Source: Deinococcus cellulosilyticus NBRC 106333 = KACC 11606 (GTDB lineage: Bacteria; Deinococcota; Deinococci; Deinococcales; Deinococcaceae). Taken from it: 64,000 nt of DNA. Every line of letters starts with the position of its first letter. Within the stretch, counting starts at the first letter, position 1. Under the pieces are notes generated by a model. That model saw only the letters and a program-made list of their open reading frames with translations. It ran no database searches and had not been told where the DNA came from. The stretch spans positions 1 through 64,000 of the forward strand of contig NZ_BJXB01000011.1 of the NCBI RefSeq assembly GCF_007990775.1, written 5' to 3'. Shown one piece after another: positions 1 to 7,722 of the stretch. Position numbers and translations under genes: made by a program.

Positions 1-27
1 TCTCGGCCTGCTCACCCCATCAACGCT

Positions 28-33
28 TAAAAT
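28..33 (+). promoter_or_regulatory. -10 box of a leaderless promoter (methyltransferase-gpsA)
   Basis: TAAAAT ends six bases before the GTG start codon at 40, the spacing expected when transcription starts at the first base of the start codon. No convincing -35 element is seen. Confidence 0.55.
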
Positions 34-39
34 AAAACC

Positions 40-804
40 GTGACGACACATCAAGCGCCTTTTACTGCCCTCGCCAGCGTTTATGACGCCATCATGGGGG
101 AGATTGAATACGACGGATGGGCAGAGTTTACCCTGACTTTCCTGCGGTCTGAGGGCTTCACGCCCAGGAATGTGCTGGATCTGGCCTGTGGGACCGGGAA
201 CAGCACCCGTCCTTTTGTGGAGGCTGGTCTGCAAGTGACGGGGCTGGACCTGTCCAGAGACATGCTGACGGTGGCCCAGAAGAAACTGCCAGACGTGACT
301 TTCGTGCAGGGCAGCCTGACGGATTTTCAGGTTCCCGGGCAATTTGACCTGATCACCTGCATGTTTGATTCCATCAACAACCTGCTGACCCATGAAGACA
401 TGCTGGCCTGCATGGAGCGTGTGCGGGGCCACCTGACGGATGACGGCTGGTTTGTTGCCGATGTGAACACCCGGATCGGCCTGCGTGACCTCTGGGAGGG
501 CGGGGTCATTGAAGGGGTGGTACCTGCAGAAGATGGGCAGGACGTGCACTACCACTGGTCCCACCACTACGATGAGGAACGGGAACTGGGCATGATTCAG
601 GCGTTCTTTCGCATGGAAGACGGATCGGAATTCATTGAGCAGCACACCGAGCGTGGGTATGATCCCCGGGAACTCGGGGAACTGCTTGAGAAGGCAGGGT
701 TCCGGGACATCACCATCTGTGAATATCCCGATTATGCAGCGCCCGATGAAGACACCCCCAGGGTGTGGCTGTTTGCCCGTGTGAAGGAGGCCACCCGTGG
801 CTAA
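40..804 (+). CDS. Class I SAM-dependent methyltransferase
   Basis: A 254-residue cytosolic class I methyltransferase; the substrate is unknown. The SAM-binding motif I (VLDLACGTGNS, residues 45-55) and an acidic residue at the end of strand 2 (GLDLSRDML) are clear, followed by the motif IV region FDLITCMFDSINN. It starts with GTG at 40, because a TAAAAT box lies at 28-33, six bases before it, so the mRNA is probably leaderless. The last eight bases overlap the gpsA start, so the two genes are co-transcribed and probably translationally coupled. The family assignment is firm; the specific reaction cannot be read from the sequence. Confidence 0.88.
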   Translation: MTTHQAPFTALASVYDAIMGEIEYDGWAEFTLTFLRSEGFTPRNVLDLACGTGNSTRPFVEAGLQVTGLDLSRDMLTVAQKKLPDVTFVQGSLTDFQVPGQFDLITCMFDSINNLLTHEDMLACMERVRGHLTDDGWFVADVNTRIGLRDLWEGGVIEGVVPAEDGQDVHYHWSHHYDEERELGMIQAFFRMEDGSEFIEQHTERGYDPRELGELLEKAGFRDITICEYPDYAAPDEDTPRVWLFARVKEATRG

Positions 805-1756
805 AATTGCTGTTCTGGGGGCAGGCGGATGGGGAACGGCCCTGGCCTCCATGCTGCACCAGCATGCCCGCAGCGTGGTTTTGTGGGCCAGACGCCCGGA
901 GTTCACCCAGGAACTGCTGAACCTGCGGGAGAACCGGGATTACCTGCCCGGTGTGCCTTTGCCGGATGACCTGCCCATCACGTCTGACCTGAACCAGGCC
1001 CTGGACCATGTGACCCTCGCTCTGGTGGTGGTGCCCAGTGTGGGGGTGCAGGACCTGCTGGAGCAACTGCCCAGAGAGACCCCCATTGTGCTGTGCGCCA
1101 AGGGCCTCGGGGCGGGAGGGGAACGCCTCAGTCAGGTGGCCCTGCAGATGGGGTTCAAGACCCTTGGGGTGCTTTCAGGGCCCAACCATGCCGAGGAGGT
1201 CAGTCGGGGCCTTCCTGCAGCCACGGTGGTGGCCAGCGAGGATGAAGATTTTGCAGTGCTGGCCCAGAGTTTCCTGATGACCCCCAGTTTCCGGGTGTAC
1301 ACCTCCACCGATCTGGTTGGGGTGGAACTTGGAGGGGTATTGAAAAACGTGATCGCGGTGGCCGCAGGTCTGGTGGATGGCCTGAAACTGGGAGACAACG
1401 CCAAATCGGCCCTGATGACCCGTGCCCTCAAGGAAATGCAGCGCTACCTGAGCGCACAGGGCGCAGACGAGGACACGGTGTTTGGTCTGTCTGGCCTTGG
1501 AGACCTGATCGCCACCTGCACCAGCCAGCACTCCAGAAACCGTGCAGCAGGAGAGAAACTGGCTCAGGGTCAGGACCCCAGGCAGGGAGGAAAGGCCATT
1601 GAGGGCATCCGCAGCACCTACCTGCTGCACGAGTGGGCACAGACCCACCACGCTGACCTCCCGATTGTGGAGGTGGTGTACCAGATTCTGGAGAACAGGA
1701 TCACCTTCTCGCAGGGCATCAGCATCCTGATGGGCAGGAAAGCACGCTCTGAATAA
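797..1756 (+). CDS. gpsA: NAD(P)H-dependent glycerol-3-phosphate dehydrogenase
   Basis: GpsA reduces dihydroxyacetone phosphate to sn-glycerol-3-phosphate for phospholipid synthesis. At 319 residues it has normal family length. The Rossmann motif GAGGWGTAL (residues 8-16), the SGPNHAEEV segment (127-135), the catalytic lysine in VLKNVIAVAAG (K183) and the GLSGLGDLIATC segment with downstream SRN are all present. The GTG start at 797 lies inside the end of the methyltransferase gene, so this is the second gene of a two-gene operon. A hairpin at 1766-1790 follows. Confidence 0.96.
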   Translation: MAKIAVLGAGGWGTALASMLHQHARSVVLWARRPEFTQELLNLRENRDYLPGVPLPDDLPITSDLNQALDHVTLALVVVPSVGVQDLLEQLPRETPIVLCAKGLGAGGERLSQVALQMGFKTLGVLSGPNHAEEVSRGLPAATVVASEDEDFAVLAQSFLMTPSFRVYTSTDLVGVELGGVLKNVIAVAAGLVDGLKLGDNAKSALMTRALKEMQRYLSAQGADEDTVFGLSGLGDLIATCTSQHSRNRAAGEKLAQGQDPRQGGKAIEGIRSTYLLHEWAQTHHADLPIVEVVYQILENRITFSQGISILMGRKARSE

Positions 1757-1765
1757 ACCAAAATT

Positions 1766-1790
1766 GATCCCGGGTGTGCGGCCCGGGATC
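1766..1790 (-). terminator. Hairpin terminator between convergent gpsA and MFS gene
   Basis: A perfect 9-base stem (GATCCCGGG / CCCGGGATC) with a 7-base loop. A short T run follows it on the minus strand (AATTTT), so it best serves the MFS gene, but it may stop both convergent transcripts. Confidence 0.6.
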
Positions 1791-1908
1791 ACCAGAGGAA
1801 GAAGTGTGCACGTAGTTTACTGTGCATTTTTTTTCACGTTGGAGAGAAATCCCACACATTCAAATGAATCTTAAGACGATGTCCCAGCAGGATGGGTGTG
1901 CCCTGAAG

Positions 1909-3114
1909 TCAGGCGGTGACCTGTGAGGCTTTCAGGCGTTTGCCCGAAAGTGCAGCCCACACGAGGCTCATCAAAATGGTCACCACAGAGGCGAAGATGA
2001 AGGCCACACTGGCTGGAAGCTGATCTGCCACCCCAGAAACAGCCAGGATCATCAGGGGCATGCCGATCTGTGCGACGGTGCCCAGCACCCCAAACACACG
2101 ACCTCTGAATTGGGCCTCAACGGTGCTTTGCAGCAGGACCGAGATGAAGGTGTTGGCAAAAGCCACCATCACGCCCATCAGGGCAGAAGCTGCGAACATC
2201 ACCCAGATGTGCTTCTGGGGCATCATCCCGAGCATGCACACCCCGAGGCCGAACAGGCCCACAAAGACCATCAGGGAAGGTTTCCATTTGTTGCCGAAGA
2301 TGGAGACCAGAATGCTGCCCAGCACCATCCCTCCAGAGAACGCCCCCATCCAGAAGCCGTACCCTTTGGCTCCCAGACCGATTTCCTGCATGATTCTGGG
2401 GGTGAGGACCTGTGTGGGGGCCAGCGAACCATTGATCAGGAAGGCCATGACCATCACCAGCAGCAGAATGCTGTTGCGGCCAATCACCTGCATTCCTGCC
2501 TTCATGCCCTGCCAGAAAGGCTCAGGCTTGCTGGGGTGCAGTTTTGGGATGTCCACAAGCATGAACACCACCGCCATGATGAAGAAGGTGATGGCATCGA
2601 TCAACAGGGCATTGGCGGTGCCCAGGGTGCTGATCAGCAGTCCCCCTCCCACCAGTCCAAGAAGTTGCATGGTCTGGGTGGCCGTGCCCATCAGGCCATT
2701 GGCGCGGGTGAGCTGGTCCCTGGGCACCAATTCCGGGAAGATTTTTCCTGCAGCAGGGCGGTAGATCACCCCGATCAGGCTGAAGAGCACCGTGAACAGG
2801 TAGATCAAGGGAACGGTGAGCATCTGGTGGGCGGCCAGATAAAACACCCCGAGGCCAAGCATTCCCCTCAGCAGGTCCCCCACCACCAGAGGGGGTTTGA
2901 GGGGGATGCGGTCGATCAGGTTCCCGGCAAAAGGGCTCAGGATGCCCGGAAGCATGGAGAGGGCCAGGTTGATGCCCATGCTGGTCGCTGAGCCGGTCAG
3001 GTCCAGAATCAGGAAGCTCATGGCAATGCCGTTCAAGGCATCTCCAAAATTGGACTGCGCCGTTCCGAGCCAGTACAGGGTGAAATTCTTGTTCCACAGT
3101 TTGGTCGCACTCAT
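1909..3114 (-). CDS. MFS transporter, probable drug or metabolite exporter
   Basis: A 401-residue inner-membrane protein with about 12 hydrophobic segments and the N-terminal loop pattern of the enterobactin/macrolide-exporter type MFS branch (LYWLGTAQSNFGDALNGIAMSF near the N-terminus, then NLIDRIPLKPPLVVGDLLRG between TM2 and TM3, where motif A lies). The substrate cannot be inferred. It is transcribed divergently from two winged-helix genes across 73 bases, so those regulators are candidates for controlling it. No strong Shine-Dalgarno sequence precedes the ATG at 3114. Confidence 0.88.
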   Translation of the reverse strand: MSATKLWNKNFTLYWLGTAQSNFGDALNGIAMSFLILDLTGSATSMGINLALSMLPGILSPFAGNLIDRIPLKPPLVVGDLLRGMLGLGVFYLAAHQMLTVPLIYLFTVLFSLIGVIYRPAAGKIFPELVPRDQLTRANGLMGTATQTMQLLGLVGGGLLISTLGTANALLIDAITFFIMAVVFMLVDIPKLHPSKPEPFWQGMKAGMQVIGRNSILLLVMVMAFLINGSLAPTQVLTPRIMQEIGLGAKGYGFWMGAFSGGMVLGSILVSIFGNKWKPSLMVFVGLFGLGVCMLGMMPQKHIWVMFAASALMGVMVAFANTFISVLLQSTVEAQFRGRVFGVLGTVAQIGMPLMILAVSGVADQLPASVAFIFASVVTILMSLVWAALSGKRLKASQVTA

Positions 3115-3187
3115 GTTCTGATGGTGCTGGCAAAGCTACTCCAGAAAAAATACTGATTTTCAAGTAGAAGTTTGGCACCATGAAACC

Positions 3188-3820
3188 ATGACCGTGGCTG
3201 CGCCTGTCCTGCTTCTCGAACCCCTCAACCGTCAGATTGTCGAACTGTGCATTCCCCGGGAACGCACCCTCAGCGACCTGACCGAACAGCTCAGGACAGA
3301 AATGAACGGCATCTACTACCGGGTGCAGCGCCTCCTGCGGGCAGGCATCCTGAAAATCAGCCGGACCGAAAAGCGGGCAGGACGCCCCATCAAGCATTAT
3401 CAGGCCACCGATGAGTCGTTCTTTGTGGCCTTCCGCAACACCCCCTATGAGGACATGGCCGAATACTGCCACGGCCTGACTGCGCCCTCCCTGCGGGGCT
3501 TCTGGGAATCGGCCTTCCAGAAAGCTCAGGACCTGCCCGGAGAGTGGGGGCTCTCCATTGCCTACAGCCACCGCAGGCAGAGTTTCATGTTGCAGATCCA
3601 GCGGGAAACCGATCATGGTCTGGAGCGCAACCCCATCGAACAGTGGGCCACCGAAAACCACATTCTGGGGACCTTTGACCAGCTCAGGCTGGCTCCAGAG
3701 CAGGCAGAGGCCATGTACCAGGAACTCATTGGCGTTTACCGGAAATACACCCATCTGCAGGACCCGGAGGCCAGACCGCACTGGGTCGGGCTTTTCTTTG
3801 CGGAGAAAAACCATGATTGA
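3188..3820 (+). CDS. Winged-helix (ArsR-like) regulator, paralog 1
   Basis: A 210-residue predicted DNA-binding protein. The N-terminal 75 residues form a winged helix-turn-helix: RTLSDLTEQL then YYRVQRLLRAGILKISR, ending in the wing motif RAGRPIKHYQ that is typical of ArsR/HTH_20-type regulators. The rest (about 80-210) is a sensor or dimerisation domain that I do not recognise. The next gene encodes a protein similar along the whole length and overlaps its end by eight bases. It is divergent from the MFS transporter, which suggests local control. Ligand unknown. Confidence 0.75.
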   Translation: MTVAAPVLLLEPLNRQIVELCIPRERTLSDLTEQLRTEMNGIYYRVQRLLRAGILKISRTEKRAGRPIKHYQATDESFFVAFRNTPYEDMAEYCHGLTAPSLRGFWESAFQKAQDLPGEWGLSIAYSHRRQSFMLQIQRETDHGLERNPIEQWATENHILGTFDQLRLAPEQAEAMYQELIGVYRKYTHLQDPEARPHWVGLFFAEKNHD

Positions 3821-4460
3821 CGTCAGCGAGAGACGCAACTGCAATGTGCTCCTCAACAGCCTCAACCAGCGCATTCTGGGGGCCTGCATGCAGCGGGAAC
3901 ACACCCTCAAGGATCTGGTGGAAAGCCTCCACATGGACATGAGCGAAGCCCACTACCGGGTGCAGCAACTCATCAAGGCAGGCATCCTCAAAGTCTCCCG
4001 CGAGGAAAAACGGGCAGGCCGGCCCATCAAGTACTACGCCCCCACCCAGGAAAAATTCTTCCTGCCCTTCAAAGACACCGTGTACAGCACCGTGGTGGAC
4101 TTCATGGCCGAACAGATCGAACCCCTGATGCACCGTTTTCTGGAACTGGCCTTCCGCAACGTTCCACAGGTGGGTGAATGGGGCCTGACCTTCCAGCTTG
4201 GCGAGCAGGACCGCAAACTCTCCACGGTCTTTGGGCAGCAGAACCCTCCATCTCTCGATGAAACCAGCCCACGCGAGATGATGGTCAAACACCGCATTCT
4301 GGGCATGTGGCAGAACATGGAGCTGACGGTGGAAGATGCCCGCAGCCTGACTGCGGAACTGCTCGACCTGTACGAAAAATACCGCCAGAAACAGAATCCT
4401 GGCGGTGAAAAACACCTGATGGGGCTCTTTCTGGTGCCCGGAGACGAGCACGAGGACTGA
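3813..4460 (+). CDS. Winged-helix (ArsR-like) regulator, paralog 2
   Basis: A 215-residue paralog of the preceding gene. The matching winged helix reads HTLKDLVESL, HYRVQQLIKAGILKVSR and RAGRPIKYY; the C-terminal halves also align (for example GEWGL and H.ILG.. segments). The open frame reaches upstream to 3558, but the ATG at 3813 is chosen because it falls at the end of paralog 1 (ATGATTGA overlap) and aligns the two N-termini. The pair probably arose by tandem duplication and may form heterodimers. The gene ends one base before the convergent hydrolase gene. Confidence 0.75.
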   Translation: MIDVSERRNCNVLLNSLNQRILGACMQREHTLKDLVESLHMDMSEAHYRVQQLIKAGILKVSREEKRAGRPIKYYAPTQEKFFLPFKDTVYSTVVDFMAEQIEPLMHRFLELAFRNVPQVGEWGLTFQLGEQDRKLSTVFGQQNPPSLDETSPREMMVKHRILGMWQNMELTVEDARSLTAELLDLYEKYRQKQNPGGEKHLMGLFLVPGDEHED

Positions 4461-5354
4461 TCAGTCCAGCAGAATGCGGTCCAGTGCATCCACAAAGTCC
4501 TCCGGAGCATCCAGCCACGGATAGTGTCCAGCATCCAGTACGGTGATTTCTGCCCCGGCCAGATCTTCCAGCCACTGCACCTGATCCGGGTAGCTGGTGC
4601 GGTCATGCTGGCCCACCAGGGCGAAAATCGGGCATTCCTGCTCGACCAGGAAACCGGGGTACTCAAACTCCCACATCCCTGCCCGCACGAAAGCCTCCTG
4701 CACCTCACCGCTGCCCAGAAGCTGCGCCTCCACATCGCTGAACTCCAGGCGCATGCGGCTCTGCATGTCCTTGAACTGCATGTGGTTGAGGAGGTCACGG
4801 GCGTTCAGCAGCTCAAAAGCCCGCTCCACCCGCACGGCACCCACCAGGGGGTACTCGTCTTCCTTGAGGTTCTGCAGGATCTCTGCCCTGGGGTCCTCAA
4901 AAGGCTTCCCGGTGTACTCCGCTGCGGCCTTCAGCAACTCCAGGGCCAGTTCCGGCATGTGAATCCAGGGGTTCACCGTGATGATCTTCTGCACATGCTG
5001 CGGGTACCTGCGGCCATACTCCAGGGCAATCAGTGCACCAAAACCGTGCCCCAGTGGTGTGAAGGTCTCCAGCCCCAGAAAATCCCGCACGGCCTCCAGG
5101 TCTTCCACCAGATCATCAATCAAGAGGGTGTCCTGTTTCAGTTCCCCACTGCGCCCACTGCCCCTCTGGTCCAGGTAGACCATCTGGTAGTGCATCAGGT
5201 CCTCACCGATCAGGTCCCGGAAAGAGGAACTGTTGTAACCAGGCCCGCCATGCAGGTAAATGATGGCAGGATTCATCGGGTCTCCGACCTGCTCGAAGTA
5301 CAGGTCCACACCGTTCAGGTACTCGAAATAACTTTCATCCAGCCACTCGCTCAT
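4461..5354 (-). CDS. Alpha/beta hydrolase fold protein lacking the nucleophile serine
   Basis: A 297-residue member of the proline-iminopeptidase-like branch of alpha/beta hydrolases. Oxyanion motif HGGPG (35-39), LDQRGSGRS (61-69) and the C-terminal DAGHYPW histidine region are all present. However, the nucleophile elbow reads GHGFG (102-106) instead of GHSxG: residue 104 is glycine (codon GGT), where the catalytic serine should be. It is therefore either inactive, uses another nucleophile, or works as a binding protein. A single sequencing error could not easily give GGT from a serine codon other than AGT. Tail-to-tail with the wHTH pair. Confidence 0.85.
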   Translation of the reverse strand: MSEWLDESYFEYLNGVDLYFEQVGDPMNPAIIYLHGGPGYNSSSFRDLIGEDLMHYQMVYLDQRGSGRSGELKQDTLLIDDLVEDLEAVRDFLGLETFTPLGHGFGALIALEYGRRYPQHVQKIITVNPWIHMPELALELLKAAAEYTGKPFEDPRAEILQNLKEDEYPLVGAVRVERAFELLNARDLLNHMQFKDMQSRMRLEFSDVEAQLLGSGEVQEAFVRAGMWEFEYPGFLVEQECPIFALVGQHDRTSYPDQVQWLEDLAGAEITVLDAGHYPWLDAPEDFVDALDRILLD

Positions 5355-5383
5355 ACGGGGTCAAGTCTACCATCAGGGATTTG

Positions 5384-5435
5384 CAGTTCACAGTTCACAG
5401 TTCACAGTGGGGAGAAGGCCGAGGGCCGAGGGCAG
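5384..5435. repeat. Seven-base-period tandem repeats (CAGTTCA x3, GCCGAGG x2)
   Basis: CAGTTCA is repeated three times at 5384-5404, then GCCGAGG twice at 5418-5431. Both arrays have a period of seven bases. They lie 30 bases upstream of the hydrolase start and just before the palindrome at 5442. Confidence 0.8.
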
Positions 5436-5441
5436 GTGTAG

Positions 5442-5461
5442 GGGCGAGGCATGCCTCGCCC
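5442..5461. repeat. REP-like palindrome, copy 1
   Basis: GGGCGAGGCATGCCTCGCCC, a perfect 20-base palindrome flanked by TGTAG on the left. The identical 20-mer occurs at 11604-11623 and 55531-55550, always between genes. Confidence 0.9.
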
Positions 5462-5558
5462 TGTGGGTAGAAACTTTCTGTAACGAAAGCTGCTGACTTC
5501 TCAAAGATCTCCTGAAAACAGTAAAATCCTCATTCAAAACTTGAAACACTGAAAGCAT

Positions 5559-6077
5559 ATGCTTAAAGCCCTGCGCTGGACCCTTCCCCTGGTTGTCCTG
5601 ATTGTGATTGGTGTTCTGCTTTATCCCTACCTGCGCAATGCTGCCCGCTATGCCGAGCTCATGCGGGAACCCATGCCTCAGGAGCTTCCTGTTCCGGTGA
5701 AGGGGGTGGGCCGCAACCAGCTGGTGGACACCTGGGGAGGGGCCCGCAGTGAGGGGCGCAAGCATGAAGGCATCGACATCTTTGCGAAAACAGGAACCCC
5801 CATCCTGAGCAGCACCAGAGGCATTGTGACCCGCATTGGCTGGAACCGTCTGGGAGGGGAGACCGTCACGGTCCTGGGGCCTGGTGGAAATTACCACTAC
5901 TATGCCCACCTCTCAAAATATGCAGCAGACATCAGGGTGGGAGACTGGGTCGAAGCAGGTGCAGTTCTGGGTTATGTGGGGAACACCGGAAATGCCCGGA
6001 CCACGCCACCCCATCTGCACTACGGCATTTATGATTTCAAATGGAAGGCCATGAATCCCTATCCTTACTTGAAATGA
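5559..6077 (+). CDS. Membrane-anchored M23 (LytM-type) peptidase
   Basis: A 172-residue zinc metallopeptidase of the peptidoglycan endopeptidase family. One N-terminal membrane segment (about 7-25) anchors the catalytic domain outside the membrane. The zinc ligands are visible: H69 and D73 in HEGID, and H154 in PHLHYG, with H117 of YAHLSK and H152 as catalytic histidines; LGYVGNTGNA is the usual preceding strand. There is no extra LysM or coiled-coil domain, so it is a minimal enzyme. A TAAAAT box at 5521-5526 suggests a short leader of about 30 bases. Confidence 0.92.
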   Translation: MLKALRWTLPLVVLIVIGVLLYPYLRNAARYAELMREPMPQELPVPVKGVGRNQLVDTWGGARSEGRKHEGIDIFAKTGTPILSSTRGIVTRIGWNRLGGETVTVLGPGGNYHYYAHLSKYAADIRVGDWVEAGAVLGYVGNTGNARTTPPHLHYGIYDFKWKAMNPYPYLK

Positions 6078-6092
6078 CCTTCTGAAACCTGT

Positions 6093-6311
6093 TTAAAGGG
6101 TGAACACCCAGCCGACAAACACCAAAAAAAGCCCGAGTCCAGCATAGAAGATTCGGGCTCCTTTTCTTCCGAGCCATTCCACCATCAGACCAGAGAAATC
6201 ATCTTCAAAAAACCAGTTCCAGTTGAAAACACTGCCTGCAAGGGCATACACTCCCCCTCCAAAAAGGAAGATCTGGGGCAGCCAGTGTTCCATGTTCTGA
6301 GCATACGTCAT
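6093..6311 (-). CDS. Small two-helix membrane protein, Imm17-like
   Basis: A 72-residue protein with two membrane segments (about 14-33 and 53-71) separated by a linker ending in EWLGRKGARIFYAGLG. The order NWNWFF, GRKGARI and GLGLFLVFVGWVF resembles the Imm17 family of predicted immunity proteins. No polymorphic toxin gene is adjacent, so if this is an immunity protein it is orphaned. The call rests on a short pattern recognised by eye; a generic small membrane protein remains possible. Confidence 0.55.
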   Translation of the reverse strand: MTYAQNMEHWLPQIFLFGGGVYALAGSVFNWNWFFEDDFSGLMVEWLGRKGARIFYAGLGLFLVFVGWVFTL

Positions 6312-6355
6312 GAACCATTGGATGCATTGATTTCATGTCCCTGGCTTCTGTTTTT

Positions 6356-6450
6356 GCCCTCGGCCCTGTCTTGACTCTACTCCGCGCTTGCAGGGCGGCC
6401 TGCTTCGCGCTGAGTCGCTTGGCTCTGGGCTCCCGGCCTTCAGCCTTCTG
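6356..6450. repeat. Intergenic heptad repeats and inverted repeat
   Basis: GCCCTCG-GCCCTGT (6356-6369) and CCTTCAG-CCTTCTG (6437-6450) keep the seven-base period seen at other sites. Between them is a GC-rich inverted repeat (GCGC...GCAGGGCGGCCTGC...GCGC). The right end overlaps the last bases of the ferredoxin gene. Confidence 0.55.
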
Positions 6451-6823
6451 CCAGATACTCAGGTTGAGGCTCAATGACCTCTGCTGGTTTCGTTCCAGGT
6501 TCCAGTCCTGTGGTTTTTGTGGTTTTGATGGTCCTGAGGCCCAGGTCAGACTCGCAGGTGATCTGGCAGCTCAGGCGGCCCTGTCCATAAAGCCCTTTGG
6601 CTTCCAGGACGGTCTTTTCAGCCACTGTCATGGGGGTGGGGGTACCCTCCAGGATTTCGACCATGCAGGTGGTGCAGCGTGCCTTGCCACCGCAGCGGTG
6701 CAGCACGTCCACGCCTGCCTCTTCGAGCCCCAGGACCAGTCTCTTGCCTTGTTCGATTTCGAATGTACCGTAATTTTCCACCGTGACTTTGGGCATACGC
6801 GGACCATTGTAGCCGAATGTCAC
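6440..6823 (-). CDS. 2Fe-2S ferredoxin
   Basis: A small electron carrier with the single-cluster ferredoxin fold. Numbered from the GTG at 6823, the ligands are C44, C50, C53 and C86, giving Cx5Cx2C...C, the spacing of adrenodoxin-type rather than plant-type (Cx4C) ferredoxins. A fifth cysteine, C90, follows. The GTG start overlaps the stop of the PfkB kinase gene (GTGA); an ATG nine codons later (6796, MPKVTV) may be the true start since that is where the fold begins. The last gene of a five-gene minus-strand operon. About 25 acidic, flexible residues follow the fold. Confidence 0.9.
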   Translation of the reverse strand: MTFGYNGPRMPKVTVENYGTFEIEQGKRLVLGLEEAGVDVLHRCGGKARCTTCMVEILEGTPTPMTVAEKTVLEAKGLYGQGRLSCQITCESDLGLRTIKTTKTTGLEPGTKPAEVIEPQPEYLAEG

Positions 6824-7722
6824 CCGTGTTGCAGTGTAGAAAAGACACTTTCCAGCTGGGTTTCGTTGAGGAAGCCTTCACTGCCTCCGGTGGTTGAGAT
6901 CTTCACTCCAGCAAAAACCACCGCCCGTTGCAGCGCTTCCAGAGGGTGCATGCCTCTGGCATAGAAGTGGGTGAAACAGGCGCACAGGGCGTCTCCGGCC
7001 CCCACCGTGCTGCGCACCACTGCGGGGGGGTAGGCAGGCACATGCTGCAGGGTGCGGTCCTGATACAGCAGAGCCCCTTCTTCCCCCAGACCCACCACGA
7101 TCACCTCTGTGCCATACGTGCGGGCGAGTTTTGGGGCAAATTCTGCAGGAGGCTCTGGCATTTTCTCATGGCTGAAGAAGAGCACCTCTGCATGCTCCAG
7201 AAAAGGAAGGTTGTATTCGTGGTGCAGGCTTTGCAGGTCCTGCACGTCTGTCACGAAGGGCACACCACTGCCCACCACATCCTGCACCAGAGGTTTCACA
7301 AAGGGTGCATTGGTCATGACGGCAAAGTGGGTGCCCTGCAGGGCCTCATGAAAAAGCTGCTGCGAATAGGTCCGATCGGGCAGGTCTTTCAGGTCGGTGA
7401 AAATCTGGCGTCGTCCTGCGGGGTCATGCAGCACCACTGCCTGCGGGGTCTCTGAAAGCACTTCCGAGAGAAAGGCCAGAGGAAGACCTGAGCGTTTGAT
7501 CTCCTGCCGGACCACCTGACCCGGCAGATCGGGTGCGGTCAGGGCTGCAAAATGCACTTCGCTGCCCAGCGTTTTCAGGGCCTTCGCAACGTTGAACCCC
7601 ACCCCTCCCACCCGCATCGTGGTCTGGAACTTCAGGTAATTCACGGGCTGGTACTCCAGAGGGAAGCCCTCAACGGGAACACTGGTTTCCACGTTGACGT
7701 TGCCGCAGACCAGCAGTTTCAC
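6820..7722 (-). CDS. PfkB-family carbohydrate kinase
   Basis: A 300-residue ribokinase-like sugar kinase. The N-terminal PfkB signature (RVGGVGFNVAKALKTLG, about 37-53) and the C-terminal signature with the anion hole and catalytic base (TVGAGDALCACF, D244) are both present. The substrate is not predictable from these. It overlaps the HAD gene upstream by four bases (ATGA) and the ferredoxin downstream by four (GTGA), so the three are translated as a coupled unit. Pairing with sugar-phosphate-type phosphatases suggests a small sugar or nucleoside salvage or detoxification route. Confidence 0.9.
   Translation of the reverse strand: MKLLVCGNVNVETSVPVEGFPLEYQPVNYLKFQTTMRVGGVGFNVAKALKTLGSEVHFAALTAPDLPGQVVRQEIKRSGLPLAFLSEVLSETPQAVVLHDPAGRRQIFTDLKDLPDRTYSQQLFHEALQGTHFAVMTNAPFVKPLVQDVVGSGVPFVTDVQDLQSLHHEYNLPFLEHAEVLFFSHEKMPEPPAEFAPKLARTYGTEVIVVGLGEEGALLYQDRTLQHVPAYPPAVVRSTVGAGDALCACFTHFYARGMHPLEALQRAVVFAGVKISTTGGSEGFLNETQLESVFSTLQHG

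Noticed and set aside
2522..3940. 472-codon open frame crossing the MFS and wHTH genes on the minus strand
   Set aside because: It is a frame shadow of two real genes read on opposite strands; its P/H/R-rich translation has no domain.
5384..5461. CRISPR-like array
   Set aside because: Repeat units are only seven bases with no spacers, and no cas genes are present.
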